64,000 nt of DNA, taken from Streptomyces sp. SID8352 (GTDB taxonomy: Bacteria; Actinomycetota; Actinomycetes; Streptomycetales; Streptomycetaceae). The position numbers and the translations under genes are program-made. Where the stretch lies: assembly GCF_009862265.1 (NCBI RefSeq), contig NZ_WWGX01000082.1:1-64000 (forward strand), written 5' to 3'. The notes under the pieces were generated by a model that saw nothing but the letters and a program-made list of their open reading frames with translations, made no database searches and was not told where the DNA came from. Position 1 is the stretch's first letter, and every line of letters starts with the position of its first letter. Of this stretch, positions 29,896 through 38,101 are shown in pieces.

Positions 29896-31197
29896 GTGGC
29901 ATCCACTGACGAGACCGGGCAGACACCCCGGCCACCCGCTCCGCCCGGCACGACGCCGCCCGCCCCGCCGCCCGGGGGAGCCGGCGCCGGACCGGGCGCC
30001 CGCATGCCGCGCTGGCTGCCCCGCGCCATGGTGCTGGCCCTCGCCCTGATCGCCGTCTTCCAACTGGGCAGCTGGGCCTTCCACCAGCTCACCGGGCTGC
30101 TGATCAACATCCTCATCGCCTTCTTCCTCGCCCTGGCCGTCGAGCCCGCGGTGAGCTGGATGGCCAGGCGGGGTGTGCGCCGGGGCGTGGCGACCTTCGC
30201 CGTCTTCCTCGCGGTACTGGTCGCCGCCGCCGGATTCGTCACACTGCTCGGCTCCATGCTCGCCGGGCAGATCGTCAAGATGGTCGAGGACTTCCCCGAG
30301 TACCTCGACTCCGTCATCAACTGGATCAACAGCCACTTCCGCACCGAGCTGCGGCGGGTGGACATCCAGGAGGGACTGCTCCGCTCCGACTGGCTGCGCG
30401 ACTACGTGCAGAACAGCGCCACCGGGGTGCTGGACGTCTCCACGCAGGTCCTCGGCGGGCTGTTCCAGCTGCTGACGATCGTGCTGTTCGGCTTCTACTT
30501 CGCCGCCGACGGCCCCCGGCTGCGCCGCGCCCTCTGCTCCGTCCTGCCGCCCGCCCGCCAGGCCGAGGTGCTGCGCGCCTGGGAGATCGCCGTCGACAAG
30601 ACCGGCGGGTACCTGTACTCGCGCGGGCTCATGGCGCTGATCTCCGGACTGGCCCACTACGTCCTGCTCCAGTTCCTGGAGGTGCCCTACGCGCCCGCGC
30701 TGGCGGTGTGGGTGGGCCTGGTCTCGCAGTTCATCCCCACCATCGGCACCTATCTCGCGGGCGCCCTGCCCATGCTCATCGCGTTCACCGTGGATCCCTG
30801 GTACGCGCTCTGGGTGCTGGTTTTCGTGGTGGTCTACCAGCAGTTCGAGAACTACATGCTCCAGCCCAAGCTGACCGCCAGGACCGTGGACATCCACCCG
30901 GCGGTCGCCTTCGGCTCGGTCATCGCGGGCACCGCGCTCCTCGGCGCCGTGGGTGCGCTGATCTCCATCCCGGCGGTCGCCACGCTCCAGGCGTTCCTCG
31001 GGGCCTATGTGAAGCGATACGACGTCACCGACGACCCGCGTGTCCAGGGCCATCAGGACCGGGGCCACCGGGACCGCGGGCGGCGGGGCGCGCTCGCGCG
31101 GGCGTGGAGCCGGTGGGGCGGGCGGCCGGGGGGCGGTCCGCCGGGTCCCGCGGGGCCGGAGGGCACCGCCGGGCCCCGGGGCGGCGGCTCCTCCTGA
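29896..31197 (+). CDS. AI-2E family transporter (PerM/TqsA type)
   Basis: The 433-aa membrane protein has a Pro-rich cytosolic N-terminus (about 35 aa), about seven to eight transmembrane segments and the family C-terminal signature (QFIPTIGTYLAGALPMLIAF, YQQFENYMLQPKL, HPAVAFGSVIAGTALLGAVG). A basic, Gly-rich tail ends the protein. The substrate of this branch is unknown; autoinducer-2 export was shown only for a few members. GTG 29896 lies 7 nt after CAGACT and lacks a ribosome binding site. Confidence 0.87.
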   Translation: MASTDETGQTPRPPAPPGTTPPAPPPGGAGAGPGARMPRWLPRAMVLALALIAVFQLGSWAFHQLTGLLINILIAFFLALAVEPAVSWMARRGVRRGVATFAVFLAVLVAAAGFVTLLGSMLAGQIVKMVEDFPEYLDSVINWINSHFRTELRRVDIQEGLLRSDWLRDYVQNSATGVLDVSTQVLGGLFQLLTIVLFGFYFAADGPRLRRALCSVLPPARQAEVLRAWEIAVDKTGGYLYSRGLMALISGLAHYVLLQFLEVPYAPALAVWVGLVSQFIPTIGTYLAGALPMLIAFTVDPWYALWVLVFVVVYQQFENYMLQPKLTARTVDIHPAVAFGSVIAGTALLGAVGALISIPAVATLQAFLGAYVKRYDVTDDPRVQGHQDRGHRDRGRRGALARAWSRWGGRPGGGPPGPAGPEGTAGPRGGGSS

Positions 31198-31790
31198 AGA
31201 GGGCCGTCCGGCAGGGCGGCGTTCAGCGGGGGTGCCGGCCCCGGCCGGGGCCGGCGAGCGGGCGGCGCGCCCGTACTCGGCGGCGCCCACGGCCGGTACG
31301 GCGGCCCCGCTGATCACGGGGCGGCGCCGGAGGCCGGGGCCGGGGAGGGGCGCTCGGCCCGGGCGGGCCGTGCGGCGGTTCCGGCCGGGCGGTGCCCGCT
31401 CCCGGGGCTCGGGCGGGGGTCCGGACGGAGGCGTCGGCGGCGGCGTGCAGGGGCGGGCGCCGGAGGGGGAGGAACGTTCGGGCTCCCGGGGCGGGGCCGC
31501 TGCCGCCGCGCACGCCCCGCGCCCGTTGCCGCCGCGCACGCCCGCGCCCGGCGGCACGGGTCGGCCGCGGCGTAGGCTCGGGGGTGCCGCGTGGCGCGCT
31601 TGACATAAAAATCGAACATCCATTCTTATGGAGGCTCCGGCGAGGTCCGGGACGGGCGTTTTCGTCCGTGTACGGGCGACGGGGCGGCAGAGTTATCCAC
31701 AGGCCGGGCCCGCGTCGGGACGCGTTGTCAGTGGCAGGCGTTAGCGTCTGTGACGTGAAGCGATCGAATCAAGCAAACCGGGTGGAACCC
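31198..31790. other. recA upstream region
   Basis: This 593-bp region has GC-rich sequence with no credible gene up to about 31595. It then holds the recA promoter with an SOS box, and a leader of about 155 nt whose TTATCCACAG stretch (31692-31701) is AT-richer than its surroundings. Confidence 0.5.
31600..31629 (+). promoter_or_regulatory. recA promoter with LexA/SOS box
   Basis: TTGACA (31600-31605) is a perfect -35. The -10 is TTCTTA or TCTTAT (31623-31629) at 17-18 bp. GAACATCCATTC (31614-31625) lies in the spacer and matches the Cheo-type SOS box (GAAC-N4-GTTC family, one imperfect half) that binds LexA at actinobacterial recA genes. LexA there would block RNA polymerase directly. Confidence 0.85.
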
Positions 31791-32915
31791 ATGGCAGGAA
31801 CCGACCGCGAGAAGGCGCTGGATGCCGCTCTCGCACAGATTGAACGGCAATTCGGCAAGGGCGCGGTCATGCGCATGGGCGAGCGGTCCATGGAGCCCAT
31901 CGAGGTCATCCCGACCGGATCGACGGCGCTCGACGTGGCCCTCGGTGTCGGCGGCCTCCCGCGCGGCCGCGTGGTGGAGATCTACGGCCCCGAGTCCTCC
32001 GGCAAGACGACCCTGACGCTGCACGCCGTGGCGAACGCCCAGAAGGCCGGAGGCCAGGTCGCGTTCGTGGACGCGGAGCACGCCCTCGACCCCGAGTACG
32101 CGAAGAAGCTCGGCGTCGACATCGACAACCTGATCCTCTCCCAGCCGGACAACGGCGAGCAGGCCCTCGAGATCGTGGACATGCTGGTCCGCTCCGGCGC
32201 CCTCGACCTCATCGTCATCGACTCCGTCGCCGCGCTCGTGCCGCGCGCGGAGATCGAGGGCGAGATGGGCGACAGCCACGTCGGTCTGCAGGCCCGGCTG
32301 ATGAGCCAGGCCCTGCGGAAGATCACCAGCGCCCTCAACCAGTCCAAGACCACCGCGATCTTCATCAACCAGCTCCGCGAGAAGATCGGTGTGATGTTCG
32401 GCTCTCCGGAGACCACGACCGGTGGCCGGGCTCTCAAGTTCTACGCCTCCGTGCGCATCGACATCCGCCGTATCGAGACCCTGAAGGACGGCACCGAGGC
32501 GGTCGGCAACCGGACCCGCTGCAAGGTCGTCAAGAACAAGGTCGCGCCGCCCTTCAAGCAGGCCGAGTTCGACATCCTCTACGGCCATGGCATCAGCCGT
32601 GAGGGCGGTCTGATCGACATGGGCGTGGAGCACGGCTTCGTCCGCAAGGCCGGCGCCTGGTACACGTACGAGGGCGACCAGCTCGGCCAGGGCAAGGAGA
32701 ACGCGCGCAACTTCCTCAAGGACAACCCCGACCTGGCCAACGAGATCGAGAAGAAGATCAAGGTCAAGCTGGGCGTCGGCGTACGTCCCGAGGAGAAGGC
32801 CGACGCCGCCGAGCCGGGCACCGACGCCGCCGCCCCGGCCGACGCCGTCCCCGCGGTGCCCGCTCCCGCGACGGCCAAGGCCACCAAGTCCAAGGCCGCG
32901 GCTGCCAAGAGCTGA
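31791..32915 (+). CDS. recA: recombinase RecA
   Basis: The 374-aa protein performs homologous strand exchange and triggers LexA self-cleavage. Walker A GPESSGKT is at residues 66-73. Also present are VAFVDAEHALDP, LIVIDSVAALVPRAEI (Walker B), loop L2 (FGSPETTTGGRALKFYAS) and an Ala/Lys-rich C-terminal tail typical of Streptomyces. ATG 31791 follows GGTGGA. An SOS-type promoter lies about 160 bp upstream, and recX follows after 2 nt. Confidence 0.98.
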   Translation: MAGTDREKALDAALAQIERQFGKGAVMRMGERSMEPIEVIPTGSTALDVALGVGGLPRGRVVEIYGPESSGKTTLTLHAVANAQKAGGQVAFVDAEHALDPEYAKKLGVDIDNLILSQPDNGEQALEIVDMLVRSGALDLIVIDSVAALVPRAEIEGEMGDSHVGLQARLMSQALRKITSALNQSKTTAIFINQLREKIGVMFGSPETTTGGRALKFYASVRIDIRRIETLKDGTEAVGNRTRCKVVKNKVAPPFKQAEFDILYGHGISREGGLIDMGVEHGFVRKAGAWYTYEGDQLGQGKENARNFLKDNPDLANEIEKKIKVKLGVGVRPEEKADAAEPGTDAAAPADAVPAVPAPATAKATKSKAAAAKS

Positions 32916-32917
32916 CG

Positions 32918-33685
32918 GTGACGCGACGAACCGACTGGGCCGACCGCGCCCACCCGCAGGCCGACGGGACGGTGGGCGGGGCGTACGCCGACGCCGGCCC
33001 CGTCGCACCGTTCGGTGCCGGTCCGCCCGATGACGACGGGGTGGCACCCGACGGCGGGGCCCGACGGGGCGGCCGGACGCGTGGTGCGGGGGGACCGCGC
33101 GGGCGGCGGCGCGGGCGCACCGCGGGAGCCGCTGAGGACGGAGGTACCGCCGACTCGTCGAGGGCCGGGGAGGAGGAGCCTCCGCGGGACCCGGTCGAGC
33201 AGGCACGGGCGATCTGTCTGCGCCTGCTGACCGGGACCCCGCGCACCAGGAAGCAGCTCGCCGACGCCCTGCGCAAACGGGAGATTCCCGACGAGGCGGC
33301 GGAGGAGGTGCTCTCGCGGTTCGAGGAGGTCGGACTGATCGACGACGGCGCCTTCGCGGACGCCTGGGTGGAGTCCCGGCACCACGGCCGGGGGCTGGCG
33401 CGGCGCGCACTCGCCCGCGAGCTGCGGACCAAGGGCGTCGACGCCCCCCTCATCGACGCGGCCGTCTCCCGGCTGGACGCCGAGCGGGAGGAGGAGACGG
33501 CGCGCGAACTCGTCGACCGGAAGCTGCGCGCCACCCGCGGCCTCGACCGGGACAAGCGGCTGCGCCGCCTCGCCGGGATGCTGGCCCGCAAGGGCTACTC
33601 CGAGGGGATGGCGCTGAGAGTGGTGCGCCAGGCGCTGGAGGAAGAGGGCGAGGAGACGGAGTTCCTCGACGGCGGGGAGTACTGA
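32918..33685 (+). CDS. recX: regulatory protein RecX
   Basis: The 255-aa protein inhibits RecA by blocking filament growth. The RecX core of three-helix repeats begins at about residue 90 (EQARAICLRLLTGTPRTRKQ, FEEVGLIDDGAFADAWVESR, LARRALARELRTKGVD). The first 85 residues are a disordered Gly/Arg/Asp-rich extension, longer than in most RecX proteins. GTG 32918 is 2 nt after the recA stop, so expression follows recA in the SOS response. Confidence 0.93.
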   Translation: MTRRTDWADRAHPQADGTVGGAYADAGPVAPFGAGPPDDDGVAPDGGARRGGRTRGAGGPRGRRRGRTAGAAEDGGTADSSRAGEEEPPRDPVEQARAICLRLLTGTPRTRKQLADALRKREIPDEAAEEVLSRFEEVGLIDDGAFADAWVESRHHGRGLARRALARELRTKGVDAPLIDAAVSRLDAEREEETARELVDRKLRATRGLDRDKRLRRLAGMLARKGYSEGMALRVVRQALEEEGEETEFLDGGEY

Positions 33686-33919
33686 CCGGACGGCCGCGGC
33701 GACCGCCGGGGTGCGCCGGGGCGCGGTGCCCGTCGTCCGCTCATCCCACGGTCGGGTGGCCGGTCGGGTGGCCCGGCCTTGGCAGCACCGGCCCGCCCGC
33801 CGACGGACCGGAACCGGGTGCGGCTCCCTGTGAGCGGTGCGGCGCACCGGCGCGGTGGGGCACCCGGGCGCACCGGCGGCGGCGCGCCCGGGACCGCGAC
33901 ACCGCCGGGGCGATCCCGC

Positions 33920-34312
33920 CTACGGGGCCAGTACCGGTAGGCCCTCGTTCCGCCAGGCCTGGAAGCCGCCGATGACATCGGTGGCCCGGTGCAGGCCCAG
34001 GCGGTGGAGGGAGTCGACGGCGAGGGTGGAGGCGTAGCCCTCGTTGCACAGCACGACGATCCGCAGGTCGTGGCCCGCGGCCTCGGGGACGCGGTGGCTG
34101 CCCTGCGGGTCGAGCCGCCACTCCAGTTCGTTGCGCTCGATCACCAGGGCGCCCGGGACCAGGCCGTCCCGGTCCCGCAGGGCGGCGTACCGGGTGTCGA
34201 CCAGCAGCGCGTCACCCGCCCCGGCGGCGTCGTGGGCGGCACGTGGGCCGATGCGGTCGTAGCCGCTCCGGACGCGTTCCAGGAGGGCGTCGATTCCGAC
34301 GGGAGCGGTCAC
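33920..34312 (-). CDS. rhodanese-like sulfurtransferase
   Basis: The 130-aa single-domain rhodanese has the family frame (LLVDTRYAALRDRDGLVPGA, VVLCNEGYAS, DVIGGFQAWRNEGLPV). The catalytic cysteine is Cys89. The active-site loop CNEGYAS lacks the arginine of thiosulfate-type loops. Its GTG start overlaps the cysteine dioxygenase stop by 4 nt (GTGA), so the two form one operon. It may handle sulfane sulfur from cysteine breakdown; that role is inferred from context. Confidence 0.87.
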   Translation of the reverse strand: MTAPVGIDALLERVRSGYDRIGPRAAHDAAGAGDALLVDTRYAALRDRDGLVPGALVIERNELEWRLDPQGSHRVPEAAGHDLRIVVLCNEGYASTLAVDSLHRLGLHRATDVIGGFQAWRNEGLPVLAP

Positions 34313-34866
34313 TGCCAGTCCTCCGGGCGCTCGACCTGCTCCAGGCGCAGGGTGTCGCCGCTGCGGCTGTAGCGGCGGATCAGGGGCAGGGGCGGGTGGT
34401 AGACGTGGACGGAGACGGCGTGGCGGTCGGGTGAGACGTTCAGGACCTCGTGGACGTGGTCGCGGCCGAAGGCGCGCCCCCGGCCGGTCGGCAGCCTGCG
34501 GATCCTGTCGATCCCGTCGGCGAGTTCCAGGGTCTTCCAGCCGCCGGTGGGCAGCCGGACGGCGAGGGCGTGCTCCGTGAGTTCGCCCGCCGCGGTGGCG
34601 AACGCGCCCACGGAGTCGGCGTGGTCGTGCCAGCCGGTGCCGGTGCCGGGTGGCCAGCCGATCAGCCAGGCCTCGCTGCCGCCGGGGCCGGGCAGCCGGA
34701 CCCAGGTGCGCTCCTCGGGGTCGAGGGGGAGGGAGGCGATCAGCTCGGGATCGGCGGCGACGGACTCGGCGAAGCCGAGGAGGTCGGCGGGGGTGGGAGC
34801 GGGGGCCTCTCCGGCCCCGGGTGGGGGCGTGTGGGCAGGGGAGGGCGCGGTGGTGGAGACAGACAC
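34309..34866 (-). CDS. cysteine dioxygenase family protein
   Basis: The 185-aa cupin oxidises cysteine to cysteine sulfinate with iron and oxygen. The metal-binding residues fit His80 and His82 (GWHDHADSVGAF) and His139 (HVHEVLNV). The ORF could extend to 35013, but GTG 34866 is preceded by AGGACGG at proper distance, and the extension would run through the leader peptide region. Leader stop to CDO start is 73 nt. The gene precedes a rhodanese in the same operon. Confidence 0.87.
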   Translation of the reverse strand: MSVSTTAPSPAHTPPPGAGEAPAPTPADLLGFAESVAADPELIASLPLDPEERTWVRLPGPGGSEAWLIGWPPGTGTGWHDHADSVGAFATAAGELTEHALAVRLPTGGWKTLELADGIDRIRRLPTGRGRAFGRDHVHEVLNVSPDRHAVSVHVYHPPLPLIRRYSRSGDTLRLEQVERPEDWQ

Positions 34867-34892
34867 GGTGACCGTCCTGGGAGTTCGCGAAC

Positions 34893-34919
34893 GCGCGCGG
34901 GCGTGATGACGCGGCGCGC
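34893..34919 (-). promoter_or_regulatory. hairpin between the Cys leader peptide and cysteine dioxygenase
   Basis: GCGCGC plus GCGT pair with ACGC plus GCGCGC around a 4-nt loop, with a small internal bulge. The hairpin begins about 20 nt after the leader stop and lies just before the CDO ribosome binding site. It could sequester or expose that site depending on where ribosomes stall. No T-run is present, so translational or Rho-dependent control is more likely than an intrinsic terminator. Confidence 0.5.
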
Positions 34920-34939
34920 GGAAGGGAGACGAGGCGAAG

Positions 34940-35026
34940 TCAGCAGGAAGGGCGACACACGCAGCCCGCGTAGCGGACGAGGTCCATATGGACCCTCCGC
35001 CACAGGCGCACATCGGTGTCGGTCAC
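34940..35026 (-). CDS. cysteine-rich leader peptide (putative attenuator)
   Basis: This 28-codon ORF encodes a peptide with VRLWRRVHMDLVRYAG followed by Cys22, Cys24 and Cys28, the last codon before the stop. It lies 73 nt upstream of cysteine dioxygenase on the same strand. Short Cys-terminated ORFs ahead of sulfur genes are known in actinobacteria, and in mycobacteria leaderless ones act as cysteine-responsive attenuators. Here the GTG start is 7 nt after a -10 box with a good -35, so the mRNA itself should start at this codon. An internal ATG (34987) would give a 15-aa version. Cysteine control is inferred, not shown. Confidence 0.78.
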   Translation of the reverse strand: MTDTDVRLWRRVHMDLVRYAGCVCRPSC

Positions 35027-35033
35027 GGTCCGG

Positions 35034-35062
35034 AGTACACCATGCCGGTGCGGGCCGGTCAA
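35034..35062 (-). promoter_or_regulatory. promoter of the cysteine leader peptide operon
   Basis: On the minus strand TTGACC (complement of 35057-35062), a 17-bp spacer and TGTACT (complement of 35034-35039) are followed by CCGGACC (7 nt) and the leader GTG. The geometry predicts a leaderless transcript. The remaining 271 bp up to the monooxygenase stop hold no gene. Confidence 0.7.
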
Positions 35063-35333
35063 TTCACCGTCGTCATGCGGACGGGGGTGTCGTCCGGCGG
35101 CGCGCGCGCCGTGCGCCGGCCGTTCGGCACGGGTCCAGTCCCGTCTCGGGGCCGCACCGGTCCGCGGCCCCGGTCTCGTCGCGTTCCCGCCCCGGTCCGT
35201 CGCCCCGCCCGCGTCCCCGGGCTGGTCCCTGCCCTTGGCCGTACCGCCCCGGAAGGGGCACCGTACTGCCTCCCGTTCCTCCGGCTCGGCAGGGGAGCCG
35301 CCTACCCGGGAACCCCCGGAGAGGCACGCCCCC

Positions 35334-37064
35334 TCACCGCGTCCCGGTGGCGGTCTCCGTCTCCGTGCCGCCGTCCGCGCCCCCGTCCGCCGCCGGGCCG
35401 TCCGCCGCCGGGTCGTCCGCCGCCGGGTCGTCCGGGGCCGGGGACGTCTCCGGGGCGGACTCCGGCCGTGTCCCACCGTCGGGCTCCGGGGCACCGGCCG
35501 GGTTGCCGCCCAGCGCGGCCTCGGCCGCCGTGTAGAGGTCGGCCGGGCGCACGCCGTTGAGCGCCGTCACCAGATGGCCGTCGGGACGGACGAGCAGGAC
35601 GGTGTGGGCGGCGGCGCCCGGATAGCTCTCGGTGACCAGCAGTTCGGCGCGGCAGGGCAGCGCGGTGACCGCCGCCGCCAGCCGGGGCATCACCCCGGCG
35701 GTCATCCAGTGCTTGCGCTCCCACACGCCCGTGCCCGGCGCGACCAGCACGACCAGCAGCGCGCCCCGGCCGAGCCGGTCCCGCAGCCGCACGAAGGCGC
35801 CGTCCTCCGCCGTGACCCGGACGTCGGTGACCGGGGACCCCGGCGCGGTGTCGACGTCGACGGTGCCGTCGAGGTCCCCCGGCGCGAGCGGGGAGCCGCC
35901 GTAGGTGCCGAGGGCGCCGAGAGCGCCCCGGCCCAGATGGCCGTCGGCGAGCAGCGCGTCGTGGCCCCGGCCGGCGCCGGGGACGTAGGAGCGCAGCCCC
36001 CCGCCGCCGCGCACCTGCGGCAGGTGCTGGTCGGCGCTGCGCAGCCGGGCGGCGACGGCACCCCGGCGTTCGTGCTGGTAGCTGTCGAGGAGCGCCTCGT
36101 GGTGGCCGTGGTGCCAGGCGAGGGCCAGCTTCCAAGCGAGGTTGTCGGCGTCCCGCAGCCCCTCCTCCAGCCCCTGGGTGCCCAGCGCGCCGAGCAGGTG
36201 CGCGGCGTCCCCCGCGAGCAGGACGCGGCCCGCCCGCCAGCGCCGGGCCAGCCTGTGGTGGACGGTGTGGACACCGGTGTCGAGGAGGTCGTAGGCCGGG
36301 ACGGAGCCGCCGGACCAGCCGGTGAGGGTCTCGCGGATCCGGTTGACCAGCAGTTCGGGGGTGACGAGGTCCTTGCCGGGCGGCAGCAGCCAGTCGAGCC
36401 GCCAGACGCCGTCCGGCAGCGGCCGGCCGACGATCTCCCCGGCCGAGGGGCCCGAGCTGCGCCAGGGTGGCTGCCGGTGCAGCAACGCCTGTCCGGGCCA
36501 GGGGAGTTCGGTGCGCAGGGCGGCCACGGCGTAGCGCTCCACCGCGGTGCGGCCGGGGAAGCGGATGTCCAGCAGTTTGCGCACGGTGGAGCGGGGTCCG
36601 TCGCAGCCGACCAGATGGCTGCCGCGCCACCAGGTGCCCTCCGGGCCGCGGGTGTGGACCGTGACGCCCCCCGGCTCCTGCTCGACGGCGTCCACACGGC
36701 TGTGGGCGGCGGTCCGCACGAGGGGCCGGCCGGCCAGGGCGGTGCGCAGCACGCCGGTCAGCTCGTGCTGAGCGATGTGCAGGGGGCCGGGCGCGGTGTC
36801 GTCGAAGACGGTCTCGCGGATCACCTGTCCGCGCCGGGAGGACCGCCATCCGGCCCAGTGCAGCCCCCGCCGCGACAGGGAGGTGCCGGTGAGCCGCTCG
36901 AGGAGGACGGTGGTCTCCTCGCGCAGCACGACGGTGCGCGCGGGCCGCGGTTCGTCCTTGCCGGGGCCCTCGTCGAGGACGACGCAGGGCACCTCCTGGC
37001 GGGCCAGGGCCAGGGCGAGGGTGAGCCCGACGGGCCCCGCCCCGACGATGATCACCGGGTCCAC
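35334..37064 (-). CDS. FAD-dependent aromatic monooxygenase
   Basis: The 576-aa flavoprotein belongs to the PheA/TetX-like FAD_binding_3 group. The dinucleotide motif GAGPVGLTLALALA is at the N-terminus, the DG motif is VGCDGPRSTVR, and the GD motif is RVLLAGDAAHLLGALGTQG. A thioredoxin-like C-terminal domain follows. The last 60 residues are an acidic Asp/Ala/Pro tail with a DNA repeat (35386-35430). The substrate is unknown; such enzymes hydroxylate phenolic or polyketide rings. GTG 37064 puts the FAD motif at the N-terminus and gives a 5' leader of about 65 nt from the promoter at 37137-37165. Confidence 0.87.
   Translation of the reverse strand: MDPVIIVGAGPVGLTLALALARQEVPCVVLDEGPGKDEPRPARTVVLREETTVLLERLTGTSLSRRGLHWAGWRSSRRGQVIRETVFDDTAPGPLHIAQHELTGVLRTALAGRPLVRTAAHSRVDAVEQEPGGVTVHTRGPEGTWWRGSHLVGCDGPRSTVRKLLDIRFPGRTAVERYAVAALRTELPWPGQALLHRQPPWRSSGPSAGEIVGRPLPDGVWRLDWLLPPGKDLVTPELLVNRIRETLTGWSGGSVPAYDLLDTGVHTVHHRLARRWRAGRVLLAGDAAHLLGALGTQGLEEGLRDADNLAWKLALAWHHGHHEALLDSYQHERRGAVAARLRSADQHLPQVRGGGGLRSYVPGAGRGHDALLADGHLGRGALGALGTYGGSPLAPGDLDGTVDVDTAPGSPVTDVRVTAEDGAFVRLRDRLGRGALLVVLVAPGTGVWERKHWMTAGVMPRLAAAVTALPCRAELLVTESYPGAAAHTVLLVRPDGHLVTALNGVRPADLYTAAEAALGGNPAGAPEPDGGTRPESAPETSPAPDDPAADDPAADGPAADGGADGGTETETATGTR
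35386..35430 (-). repeat. 15-bp tandem repeat in the monooxygenase 3' end
   Basis: Three copies of TCCGCCGCCGGG(C/T)CG at 35386-35400, 35401-35415 and 35416-35430 encode the acidic tail DPAAD/GPAAD. Copy number can vary in frame. Confidence 0.88.
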
Positions 37065-37136
37065 GGTGCTGCGCCCCCTGTCCGCGACGGAGCAGGTGAA
37101 CAGGGTGGGGGAACGGGGTGCGCGATCACAGAACGT

Positions 37137-37165
37137 ATGCAACCCATTGCCGCTGCTTGCGTCAA
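37137..37165 (-). promoter_or_regulatory. promoter of the FAD monooxygenase gene
   Basis: On the minus strand TTGACG (complement of 37160-37165) and TTGCAT (complement of 37137-37142) are separated by 17 bp. The start of transcription would be near 37130. Confidence 0.6.
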
Positions 37166-37167
37166 GT

Positions 37168-37203
37168 GACGGAGGCGGCGGTGATCGGGCCGCCGCCTCC
37201 GTC
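37168..37203 (-). terminator. gluABCD operon terminator
   Basis: A perfect 14-bp stem (37168-37181 pairs with 37190-37203; GACGGAGGCGGCGG) with an 8-nt loop lies 25 nt past the gluD stop. It also sits just upstream of the monooxygenase promoter, so it insulates the two units. Confidence 0.8.
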
Positions 37204-37228
37204 GATCGTCCTACGAGGTGACCGGTGG

Positions 37229-38101
37229 TCAGGCGTTCGCGCCGCCGACCGGGTCGGCCGCCGGGAGCACGGCCCCGGAGGAGCGCTTGCCCCGCCGCAG
37301 CCGCTGCTCCAGCCAGCCCGCGAAGCTGGTGAGCGCGAAGTTGAACGCGATGAAGAGGACCGCCACGACGGTGTAGCTGGCGATGATGTTGGCGCCGTAG
37401 TAGGCGCTCATCGTGTTCGCCGCGGAGAGCAGTTCGGGGAAGGTGAGGACGGCGCCGCCGAGCGCGGTGTCCTTCACGATGACGACGAGCTGGCTGACGA
37501 TGGCGGGCAGCATCGCGGTGACCGCCTGCGGCAGCAGGATCAGCCGCATGACCTGGTTCTTGCGCATGCCGATGGCCAGCGCGCCCTCGCCCTGGCCCTT
37601 GGGCAGGGACAGGATTCCGGCCCGGACGATCTCCGCGAGGACGGCGGCGTTGTAGAGGACCAGGCCCGTGACGACCGCGTAGAGGGGGCGGTCATCGGTG
37701 CTGACGTCGGTGTACTCGGAGAAGAGCGCCAGGCCGAAGATCATCAGGACGAGCACCGGGATGGCCCGGAAGAACTCGACGACGACCGCGGCCGGGACGC
37801 GGATCCAGACGTGGTCCGAGAGCCGGGCGATGCCGAGCACGGCACCGAGCGGCAGGGCGATGACCATGGCGAGCGCCGCGGCCTTCAGGGTGTTCCGCAG
37901 ACCGGGCCAGAGGTACGTCGACCAGGGCTCGGTGCTGGTGAGGAACATCTTCCACTGGTCCCACTCCAACTGCCCCTTCTCCTCCAGGGTGGTGACGACC
38001 CACCACAGGACGGCGGCGGCGGCGAGCAGGAAGACGACCGTGAGGACCACGTTGCGCCGCTTGGCGCGGGGGCCCTGGGCGTCGTAGAGGACGGAACTCA
38101 T
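37229..38101 (-). CDS. gluD: glutamate ABC transporter permease GluD
   Basis: The 290-aa protein is the second permease of the glutamate importer. It has a long N-terminal cytosolic and periplasmic part before the permease core, about five transmembrane helices, and the polar amino acid permease loop (EIVRAGILSLPKGQGEGALA, RLILLPQAVTAMLPAIVSQL). Its ATG overlaps the gluC stop by 4 nt. The gluABCD order (minus strand) matches the glutamate uptake system of Corynebacterium and Streptomyces. Confidence 0.93.
   Translation of the reverse strand: MSSVLYDAQGPRAKRRNVVLTVVFLLAAAAVLWWVVTTLEEKGQLEWDQWKMFLTSTEPWSTYLWPGLRNTLKAAALAMVIALPLGAVLGIARLSDHVWIRVPAAVVVEFFRAIPVLVLMIFGLALFSEYTDVSTDDRPLYAVVTGLVLYNAAVLAEIVRAGILSLPKGQGEGALAIGMRKNQVMRLILLPQAVTAMLPAIVSQLVVIVKDTALGGAVLTFPELLSAANTMSAYYGANIIASYTVVAVLFIAFNFALTSFAGWLEQRLRRGKRSSGAVLPAADPVGGANA

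Noticed and set aside
34867..35013. Long form of cysteine dioxygenase starting at 35013
   Set aside because: It would be read in another frame through the leader peptide and hairpin; GTG 34866 has its own ribosome binding site and the family length.
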